Assembly (NCBI GenBank): GCA_044220725.1
Contig: JBGAQN010000041.1
Span: 1 to 37,726 of the forward strand
Source: Phosphoribacter sp044220725
GTDB lineage: Bacteria; Actinomycetota; Actinomycetes; Actinomycetales; Dermatophilaceae
Reading direction: 5' to 3'
DNA: 37,726 bases
Under the pieces are notes generated by a model that made no database searches, was not told the origin of the DNA, and saw only the letters and a program-made list of their open reading frames with translations. The translations under genes were made by a program, and so were the position numbers. Below, piece after piece: positions 7,590 to 16,974 of this stretch; position 1 is the first letter of the stretch; every line of letters begins with the position of its first letter.

Positions 7590-10500
7590 ATGTCGCATCC
7601 GCGTATTCCCTTTTCGGCTCTGCCCGATGACGTCGGGCTGTACCGGCGGGACTTCGAGCATGACGCATGCGGGGTGGCCATGGTGGCCACGCTGCGCGGG
7701 ACGGCTGGTCACGACATCGTTGAACTTGCCCTGACGGCGCTGCGAAACCTGGATCACCGTGGTGCCACGGGTGCCGACCCTCGGGTCGGCGACGGGGCGG
7801 GCATACTCACCCAGATCCCGGATCGATTCCTGCGCGAGGTCACCGGCCTGCCGCTTCCGGCCCCGCGCCGGTATGCCGTGGGCACTGCCTTCCTGCCAAC
7901 GAGCGAGGCCGAGCGGGCTCTGGCGGTCGAGCGAATCACCGACATTGCCGGACAGGAAAACCTGCGAATCATCGGCTGGCGCGAGCTGCCGGTGACTCCT
8001 GAGCTGGTGGGCGACTCGGCCCGCGCGGTTATGCCGTTCTTCGCCCAAGTCTTCGTGGAGTCCACCGAAGGCCGCGCGGGCATTGACCTCGATCGGTTGG
8101 CCTTCTGTCTGCGCAAGCGGGCTGAGCGTGAGGTTGGGGTCTACTTCCCGTCCCTGTCCGCGCGGACCTTGGTCTACAAGGGGATGCTTACCACCGGACA
8201 ACTCGAGCCGTTCTTCCCCGACTTGTCCGACCCGCGCTTCGAGACCGAACTTGCCCTCGTCCACTCCCGGTTCTCGACGAACACTTTTCCGTCGTGGCCG
8301 TTGGCCCACCCCTACCGGCTCATCGCGCACAATGGCGAGATCAACACGGTCAAGGGAAACCGCAACTGGATGCGGGCCCGCGAGTCGATGCTTGCCACCG
8401 ACCTGATTCCCGGTGATCTGGGCCGGCTCTTCCCGATCTGTACCCCCGGCGCCTCGGACTCGGCGTCGTTCGACGAAGTCCTCGAACTGCTCCACCTCGG
8501 CGGTCGGTCACTGCCCCACGCGGTCCTCATGATGATCCCCGAGGCATGGGAGAACCACGCCTCGATGGACCCTGCTCGGCGCGCCTTCTATGCCTACCAC
8601 GCCAACCTCATGGAGCCGTGGGACGGCCCGGCATGCGTCACCTTCACCGACGGCGCCCTCATCGGCGCCGTGCTGGACCGCAATGGGCTACGTCCGGGGC
8701 GCTACTCGGTGACGGACGACGGGTTGGTCGTGCTGGCTTCCGAGACAGGTGTGTTGGACCTGGACCCGGCCAAAGTGGTCCGCAAGGGCCGACTGCAGCC
8801 GGGCCGGATGTTCCTTGTCGACACCGAGAACGGGCGCCTGGTCAGCGATGACGAAGTGAAGGCGGAGTTGGCGGCCGCTGCGCCCTATCACGACTGGTTG
8901 CACGCCGGGAACATCGAGATGGACGATCTGCCGGAGCGGGAGCACATCATCCACACTGCCAAGTCAGTGGCCCGACGGCAGCAGACCTTCGGTTACACGC
9001 AAGAGGAACTTCGGATCGTCTTGGCCCCCATGGCCAAGACCGGCGGTGAGGCGCTCGGGTCGATGGGCACCGACTCGCCCATCGCCGTGCTTTCCAGCCG
9101 CCCTCGGATGATCTTCGACTACTTCACTCAGTTGTTCGCCCAGGTGACCAACCCGCCCCTGGACGCCATCCGGGAGGAGCTGGTCACCTCGCTCGGCCAG
9201 GTCATCGGCCCAGAGAGCAACATCCTGGCTGACACCCCAGCGCACGCGCGAAAGGTTGTCGTGTCCTTCCCGGTCATCGACAACGACGAACTGGCCAAGA
9301 TCGTCCGGATCAACGCGGACGGCGACCTGCCCGGCTATGCCACCCACGTCGTCAAGGGCTTGTATGCCGTCAACGGCGGTGCAGAGGCCATGGCAGCCCG
9401 GATCGAGCAGATCTTCGCCGAGGTGTCTGCCGCGATCGCTCGGGGGGTTCGCTTCGTCGTACTGTCCGACCGGGACTCCAACCGTGACCTGGCCCCGATC
9501 CCGTCACTGCTGCTCACCTCGGCCGTCCACCACCACCTCATCAGGGAGAAGACGCGGACGCAGGTCGGTCTCCTCATCGAGGCCGGCGACGTCCGGGAGG
9601 TCCACCACGTTGCTCTGCTCATCGGCTACGGAGCGGCTGCGGTCAACCCCTACTTGGCGATGGAGACCGTGGAGGACATGGTCCGCAGTGGCACGCTCAC
9701 CGGTGTCACACCGGAGAAGGCCGTGGCCAACCTCATCAAGGCGTTGGGCAAAGGTGTGCTCAAGGTGATGAGCAAGATGGGGATCTCCACGGTTGCGTCC
9801 TACTGTGGCGCGCAAGTGTTCGAGGCCATCGGCCTCTCCCATGATCTCGTCGACCGTTACTTCACAGGCACAGTCTCGCAACTGGGCGGGGTGGGCCTGG
9901 ATGTCGTGGCCGCCGAGTCGGCCTCGCGGCACGCCGTCGCCTATCCGCCGGAAGGGATCCACCAGGCGCACCGCACCCTCTGGGTCGGTGGCGAATACCA
10001 ATGGCGTCGCGAGGGCGAGCCGCACCTGTTCGATCCCGAGACGGTCTTCCGGCTGCAGCACTCCACCCGGCAGCGGCGGTACGACGTCTTCAAGCAATAC
10101 ACCGCGCGCGTCAACGCACAGTCCGAGCGGCTGATGACTCTGCGCGGCCTGTTCGACTTCGCCGACGCGTCCAGCACCGGTCGGGCGCCGATCGACATCG
10201 ATGAGGTCGAGCCGATCAGCGAGATCGTCAAACGCTTCCAGACCGGGGCGATGTCCTACGGGTCAATCAGCAAGGAAGCCCACGAGACCCTGGCCATCGC
10301 GATGAACCGATTGGGCGGCAAGTCCAACACGGGTGAGGGCGGCGAGGACGAGGACCGGCTGCTCGACCCCGCCCGACGGTCGTCGATCAAGCAGGTCGCC
10401 TCCGGACGATTTGGGGTGACCAGCCTCTACCTCACCGAGTCCGATGACATCCAGATCAAAATGGCTCAGGGCGCCAAGCCGGGCGAGGGCGGCCAACTCC

Positions 10501-12143
10501 CCGGCACCAAGGTCTACCCGTGGGTGGCCAAGACTCGGCACTCCACGCCTGGTGTTGGTCTGATCAGCCCCCCGCCGCACCATGACATTTACTCCATCGA
10601 AGACCTCGCGCAACTGATTCACGACCTCAAGAACGCCAACCCGTCGGCACGGATCCACGTCAAGCTCGTCTCCGAGGTGGGCGTCGGCACGGTCGCGGCG
10701 GGTGTCTCCAAGGCACACGCCGATGTCGTTCTCATCTCCGGTCACGACGGCGGCACGGGAGCTTCTCCACTCACCTCGCTCAAACACGCGGGCGCGCCGT
10801 GGGAGCTCGGGCTGGCCGAAACCCAGCAAACTCTGCGGCTCAACGGCCTGCGCGACCGGATCGTCGTGCAGACCGACGGCCAGCTCAAGACGGGTCGGGA
10901 CGTCATCGTCGCCGCTCTGCTGGGCGCCGAGGAGTTCGGGTTCGCGACGGCCCCGCTCGTGGTCAGCGGCTGCGTGATGATGCGGGTGTGCCACCTGGAC
11001 ACCTGCCCGGTCGGGGTGGCAACGCAGAACCCCGAGCTGCGCGCGCGCTTCTCTGGCAAGCCCGAGTTCGTCGAGACCTTCTTCGAGTACATCGCCCAAG
11101 AGGTCCGTGAACACCTCGCCCAGCTCGGCTTCCGCACTCTGCGGGAGGCGATCGGCCAGGTCGGCTCACTGGTGACCGACCGGGCGATCTCGCACTGGAA
11201 GGCCAGCGGCTTGGACCTGCGCCCCATCCTGGCCGAGGTCGCCGACCCCAGCGGGGGAACGGCATACCAGAGCGTGGTGCAGGACCACGGACTGGAGAAG
11301 GCGCTGGACAACCAACTCCTCGCCCTCGCCCGACCGGCCATCGACAACGGAGAGCAGGTCCGCGGGTCGCTGGCAGTCCGCAACGTCAACCGCACCGTCG
11401 GCACCATGCTCGGGTATGCGGTGACCAAGGCACACCCGCACGGCCTGCCCGACGGCACCGTCGAGTTCACCCTTACTGGCTCGGGGGGTCAGTCCTTCGG
11501 GGCGTTCCTGCCCTCCGGGGTGACCTTGCGGCTGGTCGGCGACACCAACGACTACCTCGGCAAGGGACTGTCCGGCGGTCGGCTCGTCGTGCGGCCCGAC
11601 CGCAGCGCCCCGCTGAAGGCCGAGCAGAACGTCATCGCTGGAAACGTCATCGGTTACGGCGCGACCTCGGGCGAGATCTACCTGCGCGGCCGGGCGGGCG
11701 AGCGGTTCTGCGTCCGCAACTCGGGCGCGACAGCCGTCGTCGAAGGCGTCGGTGACCACGGGTGCGAATACATGACCGGCGGGCGGGTCGTCGTGCTCGG
11801 CACGACCGGACGCAACTTCGCGGCTGGCATGTCCGGTGGGCTCGCTTACGTCCTGGACCTTCGGGCAGACCTGGTTAACACCGAGTTGGTCGATCTAGCG
11901 CCGCTACGGCCCGAGGACATCGGGGCTGTCCGCGAGATCCTTGAGGCACATCACCAGTGGACCGAGTCGGCCGTCGCGGCCCGGCTCCTGGCCAACTGGG
12001 AGCAAGAGCAATCCCGATTCACCGTCATCGTCCCGCGCGACTACCAGCGGGTCATCGACGTGCGCGCACGAGCCCAGGCCGAGGGCCTGGACGTGGACGG
12101 CACGCAGGTGTGGAACCGGATCATGGAGGCATCCCGTGGCTGA
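7590..12143 (+). CDS. gltB: Glutamate synthase (NADPH) large subunit
   Basis: GltB makes glutamate from glutamine and 2-oxoglutarate. The 1517-residue chain has full family length. The N-terminal Ntn-type glutaminase domain begins at C27 (FEHDACGVAMVA), which becomes residue 1 after propeptide removal. A central domain, the FMN/2-oxoglutarate synthase domain (from about residue 870, with GAMSYGSISKEAH and GGKSNTGEGGED) and the C-terminal beta-helix (GSGGQSFGAF, GDYLGKGLSGG-like repeats) follow. The [3Fe-4S] cysteines are C1128, C1134 and C1139 (C-x5-C-x4-C). gltD follows with an 8-nt overlap. Confidence 0.98.
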   Translation: MSHPRIPFSALPDDVGLYRRDFEHDACGVAMVATLRGTAGHDIVELALTALRNLDHRGATGADPRVGDGAGILTQIPDRFLREVTGLPLPAPRRYAVGTAFLPTSEAERALAVERITDIAGQENLRIIGWRELPVTPELVGDSARAVMPFFAQVFVESTEGRAGIDLDRLAFCLRKRAEREVGVYFPSLSARTLVYKGMLTTGQLEPFFPDLSDPRFETELALVHSRFSTNTFPSWPLAHPYRLIAHNGEINTVKGNRNWMRARESMLATDLIPGDLGRLFPICTPGASDSASFDEVLELLHLGGRSLPHAVLMMIPEAWENHASMDPARRAFYAYHANLMEPWDGPACVTFTDGALIGAVLDRNGLRPGRYSVTDDGLVVLASETGVLDLDPAKVVRKGRLQPGRMFLVDTENGRLVSDDEVKAELAAAAPYHDWLHAGNIEMDDLPEREHIIHTAKSVARRQQTFGYTQEELRIVLAPMAKTGGEALGSMGTDSPIAVLSSRPRMIFDYFTQLFAQVTNPPLDAIREELVTSLGQVIGPESNILADTPAHARKVVVSFPVIDNDELAKIVRINADGDLPGYATHVVKGLYAVNGGAEAMAARIEQIFAEVSAAIARGVRFVVLSDRDSNRDLAPIPSLLLTSAVHHHLIREKTRTQVGLLIEAGDVREVHHVALLIGYGAAAVNPYLAMETVEDMVRSGTLTGVTPEKAVANLIKALGKGVLKVMSKMGISTVASYCGAQVFEAIGLSHDLVDRYFTGTVSQLGGVGLDVVAAESASRHAVAYPPEGIHQAHRTLWVGGEYQWRREGEPHLFDPETVFRLQHSTRQRRYDVFKQYTARVNAQSERLMTLRGLFDFADASSTGRAPIDIDEVEPISEIVKRFQTGAMSYGSISKEAHETLAIAMNRLGGKSNTGEGGEDEDRLLDPARRSSIKQVASGRFGVTSLYLTESDDIQIKMAQGAKPGEGGQLPGTKVYPWVAKTRHSTPGVGLISPPPHHDIYSIEDLAQLIHDLKNANPSARIHVKLVSEVGVGTVAAGVSKAHADVVLISGHDGGTGASPLTSLKHAGAPWELGLAETQQTLRLNGLRDRIVVQTDGQLKTGRDVIVAALLGAEEFGFATAPLVVSGCVMMRVCHLDTCPVGVATQNPELRARFSGKPEFVETFFEYIAQEVREHLAQLGFRTLREAIGQVGSLVTDRAISHWKASGLDLRPILAEVADPSGGTAYQSVVQDHGLEKALDNQLLALARPAIDNGEQVRGSLAVRNVNRTVGTMLGYAVTKAHPHGLPDGTVEFTLTGSGGQSFGAFLPSGVTLRLVGDTNDYLGKGLSGGRLVVRPDRSAPLKAEQNVIAGNVIGYGATSGEIYLRGRAGERFCVRNSGATAVVEGVGDHGCEYMTGGRVVVLGTTGRNFAAGMSGGLAYVLDLRADLVNTELVDLAPLRPEDIGAVREILEAHHQWTESAVAARLLANWEQEQSRFTVIVPRDYQRVIDVRARAQAEGLDVDGTQVWNRIMEASRG

Positions 12144-13596
12144 CCCCCAGGGCTTTCTCACCACTCGTGAGCGCGAACTGCCGGCCCGACGGCCGGTCCC
12201 GATTCGTCTCCAGGACTGGCGAGAGGTGTATGAACCGCAGGACCTCACTCAGCTCCAGCGGCAAGCAGGCCGGTGCATGGATTGCGGAATCCCGTTCTGT
12301 CACACCGGTTGCCCGTTGGGAAACCTCATCCCTGAGTGGAACGATCTTGCGTGGAAGGGTCGCTGGCGCGATGCCATCGAGCGCCTGCACGCGACGAACA
12401 ACTTCCCCGAATTCACCGGGCGGCTGTGTCCGGCGCCGTGCGAGACGGCCTGCGTCCTGGGGATCAACCAGCCAGCCGTGACGATCAAGCAGGTCGAGGT
12501 CAGCATCATCGACCAAGCCTTCGCGTGGGGCGGAGTCCTCCCGCAAGCACCCGAGCGGCTGTCTGGCAAGACCGTCGCCGTCGTGGGATCCGGACCGGCC
12601 GGGCTGGCTGCCGCCCAGCAACTCACCCGGGCGGGTCACACCGTCGCGGTGTTCGAGCGGGCCGACAAAGCTGGTGGGCTGCTGCGATACGGCATTCCCG
12701 AGTTCAAGATGGAGAAGGATGTCCTGGACCGGCGGATCGCCCAGATGGAAGGCGAAGGGACCCGGTTCCGCACCGGCATCTCGGTGGGGGATGACCTCAC
12801 CGGCGAGGCGCTGCGGGCCCGCTATGACGCCGTCGTCCTAGCGATCGGGGCGACGGTTCCCCGTGACTTGAGTGTCCCGGGGCGCGAGCTGCACGGCATA
12901 CACCAGGCGATGGACTATCTCCCCCAAGGCAACCGGGCCGCGCTGGGGCAGACGGTCCATGGGCAGATCCTCGCGACCGGTAAGGATGTCGTCGTCATCG
13001 GCGGCGGCGACACGGGCGCTGACTGCATCGGCACCGCATTGCGCCAAGGCGCACGGTCGGTGACCTCCTTGGAAATCCTGCCCCAGCCTCCTCAGGACCG
13101 TCCGGCGGGACAGCCGTGGCCGACCTACCCGATGATCTTCCGGGTCGCCAGCGCGCACGAGGAGGGCGGCGAGCGCGTGTATGCCGTGTCCACCGTCGAG
13201 TTCGTCGGCGACGGGACGGGCTCGGTCCGGGCGCTGCGAGTCACCGACGTCGCCGTCGAGAACGGTCGACTCGCTCCGATACCTGGGACCGAGCGGGAAG
13301 TGCCCGCCCAGCTGGTCCTGTTGGCGATGGGCTTCCTGGGTCCCCAGGGGAGCGGTCTTCTCGAACAGCTGGGGGTGGACCTCGACGAGCGGTCCAACGT
13401 CGTGCGGAATCGGGATTACATGACCTCCGTCCCTGGAGTGTTCGTCGCCGGGGACGCGGGACGGGGCCAGTCCCTCATCGTCTGGGCCATTGCCGAGGGC
13501 CGATCCGCAGCGCATGGGGTCGACGCTTGGCTGACCGGCTCGATGAGCCAGTTGCCCCGACCGATCAACCCGACCGACCGACCGGTCACGGTCTGA
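12136..13596 (+). CDS. gltD: Glutamate synthase small subunit
   Basis: GltD passes electrons from NADPH through FAD to the two [4Fe-4S] clusters and on to GltB. The 486-residue protein has N-terminal cluster cysteines C47, C50, C55 and C59 (CMDCGIPFCHTGC) and C98, C102 and C106 (LCPAPCETAC). The FAD fold is VVGSGPAGLAAAQQL, the NADPH fold VVIGGGDTGADC, and the C-terminal FAD contact GVFVAGDAGRGQSLIVWAI. The GTG at 12136 is the start because MADPQGFLTTRE matches the family N-terminus; it lies inside the last codons of gltB. A hairpin follows the stop. Confidence 0.97.
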   Translation: MADPQGFLTTRERELPARRPVPIRLQDWREVYEPQDLTQLQRQAGRCMDCGIPFCHTGCPLGNLIPEWNDLAWKGRWRDAIERLHATNNFPEFTGRLCPAPCETACVLGINQPAVTIKQVEVSIIDQAFAWGGVLPQAPERLSGKTVAVVGSGPAGLAAAQQLTRAGHTVAVFERADKAGGLLRYGIPEFKMEKDVLDRRIAQMEGEGTRFRTGISVGDDLTGEALRARYDAVVLAIGATVPRDLSVPGRELHGIHQAMDYLPQGNRAALGQTVHGQILATGKDVVVIGGGDTGADCIGTALRQGARSVTSLEILPQPPQDRPAGQPWPTYPMIFRVASAHEEGGERVYAVSTVEFVGDGTGSVRALRVTDVAVENGRLAPIPGTEREVPAQLVLLAMGFLGPQGSGLLEQLGVDLDERSNVVRNRDYMTSVPGVFVAGDAGRGQSLIVWAIAEGRSAAHGVDAWLTGSMSQLPRPINPTDRPVTV

Positions 13597-13612
13597 GGAT
13601 TCGTCCACGCAG

Positions 13613-13642
13613 CCGGGGTCGGCGCGGAATGCGCGGCCCCGG
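13613..13642 (+). terminator. Probable terminator after gltBD
   Basis: CCGGGG (13613-13618) pairs with CCCCGG (13637-13642), with an inner GCGC/GCGC helix. It starts 16 nt after the gltD stop and precedes the pyk promoter. It is GC-rich and lacks a T-run. Confidence 0.5.
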
Positions 13643-13654
13643 GTCACCTACCTC

Positions 13655-13668
13655 TAAGGTTGCTCGAC
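13655..13668 (+). promoter_or_regulatory. Probable leaderless promoter of pyk
   Basis: TAAGGT (13655-13660) lies 8 nt before the ATG at 13669. There is no Shine-Dalgarno sequence in the gap, so a leaderless mRNA is likely. Confidence 0.5.
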
Positions 13669-15147
13669 ATGCGTCGCGCTAAAATCGTTTGCACTCTCGG
13701 GCCGGCGACATCCAGCCCCGGCCGGATCCGGGACCTCGTCCTGGCCGGGATGGATATTGCTCGGCTCAACCTGTCGCACGGGGAGTACTCCGCTCACGAG
13801 AAGGTCTATCGAGCGGTTCGTCAGGCGTCCGACGAGACTGGCCGATCCGTGGGGGTTCTCGTTGATCTCCAGGGGCCCAAGATCCGCACCGGACGATTCG
13901 CCGACGGACCGGTCTCCCTCAAGGTGGGCGATCGCTTCGTCATCACAACCCGAGATGTCCCAGGTGACCGCACTCAGGTGAGCACGACGTATGCCGGGAT
14001 GCCCGGGGATGTGCGGGCCGGTGACCTGCTGCTCATCGACGACGGCAAGGTGACCTTGCGTGCGGTGTTGGTGTCTGCGACCGACATCGAGACCGAGGTG
14101 ATCGAAGGCGGGATCATCTCGAACAACAAGGGAATCAATCTCCCCGGCGTCGCGGTGAGCGTGCCCGCATTGTCGGAGAAGGACAAGGCCGACCTGCGCT
14201 GGGCCCTGATGCTGCGTGCCGACATGGTCGCGCTGTCCTTCGTCCGGTCCGCAGCCGATATCGAGGACGTCCACGCGATCATGGACGAGGTCGGGGTTCG
14301 GCTACCGGTCATCGCCAAGATCGAGAAGCCGCAGGCTGTGGAGAACTTGCCGGAGATCCTTGAGGTCTTCGACGGCCTCATGGTGGCTCGCGGCGATCTG
14401 GGTGTCGAACTCCCCTTGGAACAGGTGCCTCTGGTGCAGAAGCGGGCCGTCGAGTTGGCCCGCAACCGGGCCAAGCCGGTCATCGTCGCCACCCAGGTCC
14501 TTGAGTCGATGATCGAGAACTCCCGGCCGACCAGGGCCGAGGCCAGCGACGCCGCCAACGCCATCCTCGACGGCGCGGACGCGGTCATGCTCTCTGGCGA
14601 GACGAGCGTCGGCGCTTGGCCCATTGACGCCGTACGCACCATGGCCCGAATCATCGAGAACACCGAAGAACACGGTCTGGAGCGGCTGGCCGCCCTCACG
14701 GGACAGCCGAGGACCATCGGGGGTGCGGTGACGCTGGCGGCATACGAAGTGGGCGAACTCATCAACGCGAAATACCTGGTGACATTCACCTCGACCGGTG
14801 ACTCGGCCAAGCGGCTGGCTCGGTTCCGGTCCAAAATTCCGATGCTCGCGTTTACGTCCAGCCCTGCCACTCGCAGCCAGCTGGCCCTGGTCTGGGGCAT
14901 CGAGACCTACCTCGGCCCGAGCGTGGAGCACACCGACCAGATGGCCGAGCAGGTCGAACAGAGCCTGCTCGCCGAGGGCAGATGCGTCGAGGGTGACCTC
15001 ATCGTCATGGTGGCGGGGTCGCCGCCGGGAATCCCCGGGTCGACGAACATGATGCGCGTGTTGCGAGTCGCGGGGGATACGGGGCACGCCAACCCCTACT
15101 TCCACTCTCATGCCCACCCAAGCCCGGCGCCGCCGCCGATCCACTAG
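13669..15147 (+). CDS. pyk: Pyruvate kinase
   Basis: This enzyme converts phosphoenolpyruvate and ADP to pyruvate and ATP, the last step of glycolysis. The 492-residue protein has MRRAKIVCTLGPA at the start, the R/N/S site ARLNLSHG, and the signature VIAKIEKPQAVENL with catalytic lysine K217. VARGDLGVELP, ATQVLESMI and VMLSGETSVGAWP follow, then an allosteric C-domain. The usual end is extended by a His/Pro-rich tail (about the last 20 residues). The ATG at 13669 is preferred over the TTG at 13660 because of the TAAGGT box 8 nt upstream and the family N-terminus. Confidence 0.97.
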   Translation: MRRAKIVCTLGPATSSPGRIRDLVLAGMDIARLNLSHGEYSAHEKVYRAVRQASDETGRSVGVLVDLQGPKIRTGRFADGPVSLKVGDRFVITTRDVPGDRTQVSTTYAGMPGDVRAGDLLLIDDGKVTLRAVLVSATDIETEVIEGGIISNNKGINLPGVAVSVPALSEKDKADLRWALMLRADMVALSFVRSAADIEDVHAIMDEVGVRLPVIAKIEKPQAVENLPEILEVFDGLMVARGDLGVELPLEQVPLVQKRAVELARNRAKPVIVATQVLESMIENSRPTRAEASDAANAILDGADAVMLSGETSVGAWPIDAVRTMARIIENTEEHGLERLAALTGQPRTIGGAVTLAAYEVGELINAKYLVTFTSTGDSAKRLARFRSKIPMLAFTSSPATRSQLALVWGIETYLGPSVEHTDQMAEQVEQSLLAEGRCVEGDLIVMVAGSPPGIPGSTNMMRVLRVAGDTGHANPYFHSHAHPSPAPPPIH

Positions 15148-15176
15148 GCCGGGTCGGCGAGTCGCGCTGAGTTGGG

Positions 15177-15182
15177 TATGCT
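15177..15182 (+). promoter_or_regulatory. Possible -10 box for tRNA-Leu
   Basis: TATGCT lies 13 nt upstream of the mature tRNA 5' end. No good -35 hexamer is seen at 16-18 nt spacing, so this is tentative. Confidence 0.3.
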
Positions 15183-15195
15183 TTCTGGGCACCCT

Positions 15196-15278
15196 GCCGG
15201 GGTGGTGGAATGGCAGACACGGGGCACTCAAAATGCTCTGCTCGAAAGGGCGTGGGGGTTCGACTCCCCCTCCCGGCA
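15196..15278 (+). tRNA. tRNA-Leu, anticodon CAA
   Basis: The acceptor stem GCCGGGG (15196-15202) pairs with TCCCGGC (15271-15277), with one G-U pair and discriminator A at 15278. The anticodon stem GGGCA/TGCTC encloses the loop CTCAAAA, giving anticodon CAA (reads UUG). The long variable arm CTCGAAAGGGCGTG is typical of class II tRNA-Leu, and the T-arm GGGGTTCGACTCCCC is canonical. The 3' CCA is not encoded (genome reads CCC after the discriminator), so it must be added by the CCA enzyme. Confidence 0.95.
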
Positions 15279-15298
15279 CCCATCTCGCCGGTATGCCG

Positions 15299-15322
15299 CC
15301 CGCCCGCCGGACGTCGGGCGGG
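15299..15322 (+). terminator. Probable terminator of tRNA-Leu
   Basis: CCCGCCCG (15299-15306) and CGGGCGGG (15315-15322) form an 8-bp stem with an 8-nt loop, 20 nt after the tRNA and just before the promoter of the next gene. There is no T-run. Confidence 0.5.
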
Positions 15323-15339
15323 TGTGGGAGGGCGCTGGA

Positions 15340-15352
15340 TAGGATTGCCGGC
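15340..15352 (+). promoter_or_regulatory. Probable leaderless promoter of the ANTAR regulator
   Basis: TAGGAT (15340-15345) lies 7 nt before the ATG at 15353. This fixes the start and suggests a leaderless transcript. Confidence 0.5.
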
Positions 15353-15982
15353 ATGAGCTCCCAGACCCCTCAGACCGCTCCGACACCGTCGCCCGACGTG
15401 GACGGAGCAAGGCGGATCGTCGTCGCCGAGGACGAAGCGCTCATCCGAATGGACCTCGTCGAGATGCTGGCCGAGGCGGGCTACCTGGTCGTCGGTGAGG
15501 CCGGCGACGGGGAAACAGCAATCGACCTGGTCCGGGAGTGCCGCCCGGACCTGGTGCTCATGGACGTCAAGATGCCCGTTCTGGACGGCATCAGCGCCGC
15601 CGCCGTCATCGGTCGGGAGTCCCTGGCCCCCGTGGTCATGCTCACTGCCTTCTCGCAGAAGGAACTCGTCGAACGGGCCAGCGAGGCAGGGGTGATGGCC
15701 TACGTCGTCAAGCCGTTCACGGCTGCCGATCTCATCCCCGCGATCGAGGTGGCTGCCAGCCGGTGGTCACAGCTGCGGACGCTGGAGTCCGAGATCGCCG
15801 ACCTCGCCGATCGGTTGGAGACCCGAAAACGTGTCGACCGGGCCAAGGGCCTGCTGATGACTCAGCTCAAGATCACCGAACCGGACGCCTTCCGATGGAT
15901 CCAGAAGACTGCCATGGACCGACGGCTGTCAATGAAGGACGTCGCCACGTTGGTCATCGACGGCTTGCCGAGCAAGAGCTAG
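15353..15982 (+). CDS. pdtaR: Receiver-ANTAR response regulator (PdtaR-like)
   Basis: This is a 209-residue two-domain regulator. The receiver domain has the acidic pair in VVAEDEALIRMDL (E26, D27), phospho-acceptor D71 in LVLMDVKMP, and K120 in YVVKPF. A coiled linker (about 135-155) leads to an ANTAR RNA-binding domain (about 150-205: KRVDRAKGLLM, EPDAFRWIQKTAMDRRLSM). The family acts as a phosphorylation-controlled RNA-binding antiterminator. Length, domain order and position between pyk and polA match mycobacterial Rv1626 (PdtaR); the cognate histidine kinase is not in the window. Its TAG stop shares the CTAG palindrome with the stop of the convergent DUF554 gene. Confidence 0.92.
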   Translation: MSSQTPQTAPTPSPDVDGARRIVVAEDEALIRMDLVEMLAEAGYLVVGEAGDGETAIDLVRECRPDLVLMDVKMPVLDGISAAAVIGRESLAPVVMLTAFSQKELVERASEAGVMAYVVKPFTAADLIPAIEVAASRWSQLRTLESEIADLADRLETRKRVDRAKGLLMTQLKITEPDAFRWIQKTAMDRRLSMKDVATLVIDGLPSKS

Positions 15983-16782
15983 CGAACTGCAACGATCACT
16001 TGGGTGAGAATCGGCGCAACGAGCAGTGCAGGGAGCATGTCACCCACCGGAACCTCGCGAATCCGCAGCAGACGCAAGCCGATTCCCACCAACATCAGAC
16101 CCCCCGTGGCGGTGAGCGCAGCGATGTGAGCCTCGGGCAGCAGCGAGCCGAGCACGACCCCGAGGACGGTCAACGAGCCCTGGACCACGCCGACGGACAC
16201 GGCTGAGAGCAGCACTCCGACGCCGAAGGACGATGCGAAGGCGAGCGCGGCAAACCCGTCCAGCACCGCTTTGAGCGATAACTGGTCGATGCCCCTCCCG
16301 AGACCGTCCGACAGCGTGCCCAGGATCGTCAGCGGCCCGACACAGAACAGCAGCGAGGCACTGAGCCAGCCCTCGATGAATCGTTCCCGCGCGGCATACT
16401 GAGCGGCACTGTCGCCTTCGGGGGAAGCGTTCTCACCCGCGGTGCGCGAGCGTCGTCGGGCCAGTTGTTCGTGGATGACTCCGGCCAACCCGGCCAGCCG
16501 CTGTTCGATCCGCAGCATCGAGCCCGTGATCGACCCGATGAGCAGGGACCCCAGCACCACGAGGACGGGGACGCCAGCGCCCACCGCTGACCGCAACGCC
16601 GAGTCGGTGACCGACACCGCGGACAGGGCCGCGACCAACAGGGTGGTCAGCCCCAGGCAGTCGGTCACCACCGACCTGGTGTGCTCGGGCAAGCGGTGGC
16701 CCACCCACATGCCCAACAGTGCACCGAGGACGACCGTGGCGACATTGATCACCGTTCCAAGACCGGGGAATCCGAGGTTCAC
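15979..16782 (-). CDS. DUF554 (YqgA/YdfK-like) membrane protein
   Basis: This membrane protein has about 267 residues and seven or so hydrophobic helices. N-terminal VNLGFPGLGTVINVATVVLG, GMWVGHRLPEH, a central polar loop (about 120-150), LLFCVGPLTILG and SFGVGVLLSAVSV are typical of DUF554, a putative transport-like membrane family of unknown substrate. The GTG at 16782 is chosen over the GTG at 16791 because a TAGGGT -10 box (16795-16790) ends 7 nt before it and would overlap the upstream GTG. The stop overlaps the convergent PdtaR-like stop by 4 nt. Confidence 0.88.
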   Translation of the reverse strand: MNLGFPGLGTVINVATVVLGALLGMWVGHRLPEHTRSVVTDCLGLTTLLVAALSAVSVTDSALRSAVGAGVPVLVVLGSLLIGSITGSMLRIEQRLAGLAGVIHEQLARRRSRTAGENASPEGDSAAQYAARERFIEGWLSASLLFCVGPLTILGTLSDGLGRGIDQLSLKAVLDGFAALAFASSFGVGVLLSAVSVGVVQGSLTVLGVVLGSLLPEAHIAALTATGGLMLVGIGLRLLRIREVPVGDMLPALLVAPILTQVIVAVR

Positions 16783-16789
16783 GCGCTCC

Positions 16790-16795
16790 ACCCTA
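16790..16795 (-). promoter_or_regulatory. Probable leaderless promoter of the DUF554 gene
   Basis: Read on the minus strand, TAGGGT is followed by GGAGCGC (7 nt) and GTG at 16782. This favours the internal GTG as the start codon. Confidence 0.45.
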
Positions 16796-16893
16796 GGCCT
16801 GGTGCCGAGGGCGGGGGACGCACCGTCTCATCCGGGTGCCGGCCCAGTGAGCTGAGTCTGGTCGCAGGGTTTCGGGCTTCACCCTCGGCGCGT

Positions 16894-16968
16894 TAGAGTC
16901 GTTCCCACAGGGCCGTGGGGGCCCGGTTGCCGGTCAGGGGATAACGCCGGATGCACACGCGAGGAAGG
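16894..16968 (+). promoter_or_regulatory. GNAT gene leader and ribosome binding site
   Basis: A possible -10, TAGAGT (16894-16899), is followed by a small CCCAC/GTGGG hairpin (16904-16918) and a good ribosome site, GAGGAAGG (16961-16968), 6 nt before the GTG at 16975. The ATG at 16951 lies upstream of this site and is rejected as the start. Confidence 0.45.
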
Positions 16969-16974
16969 ACGTCG

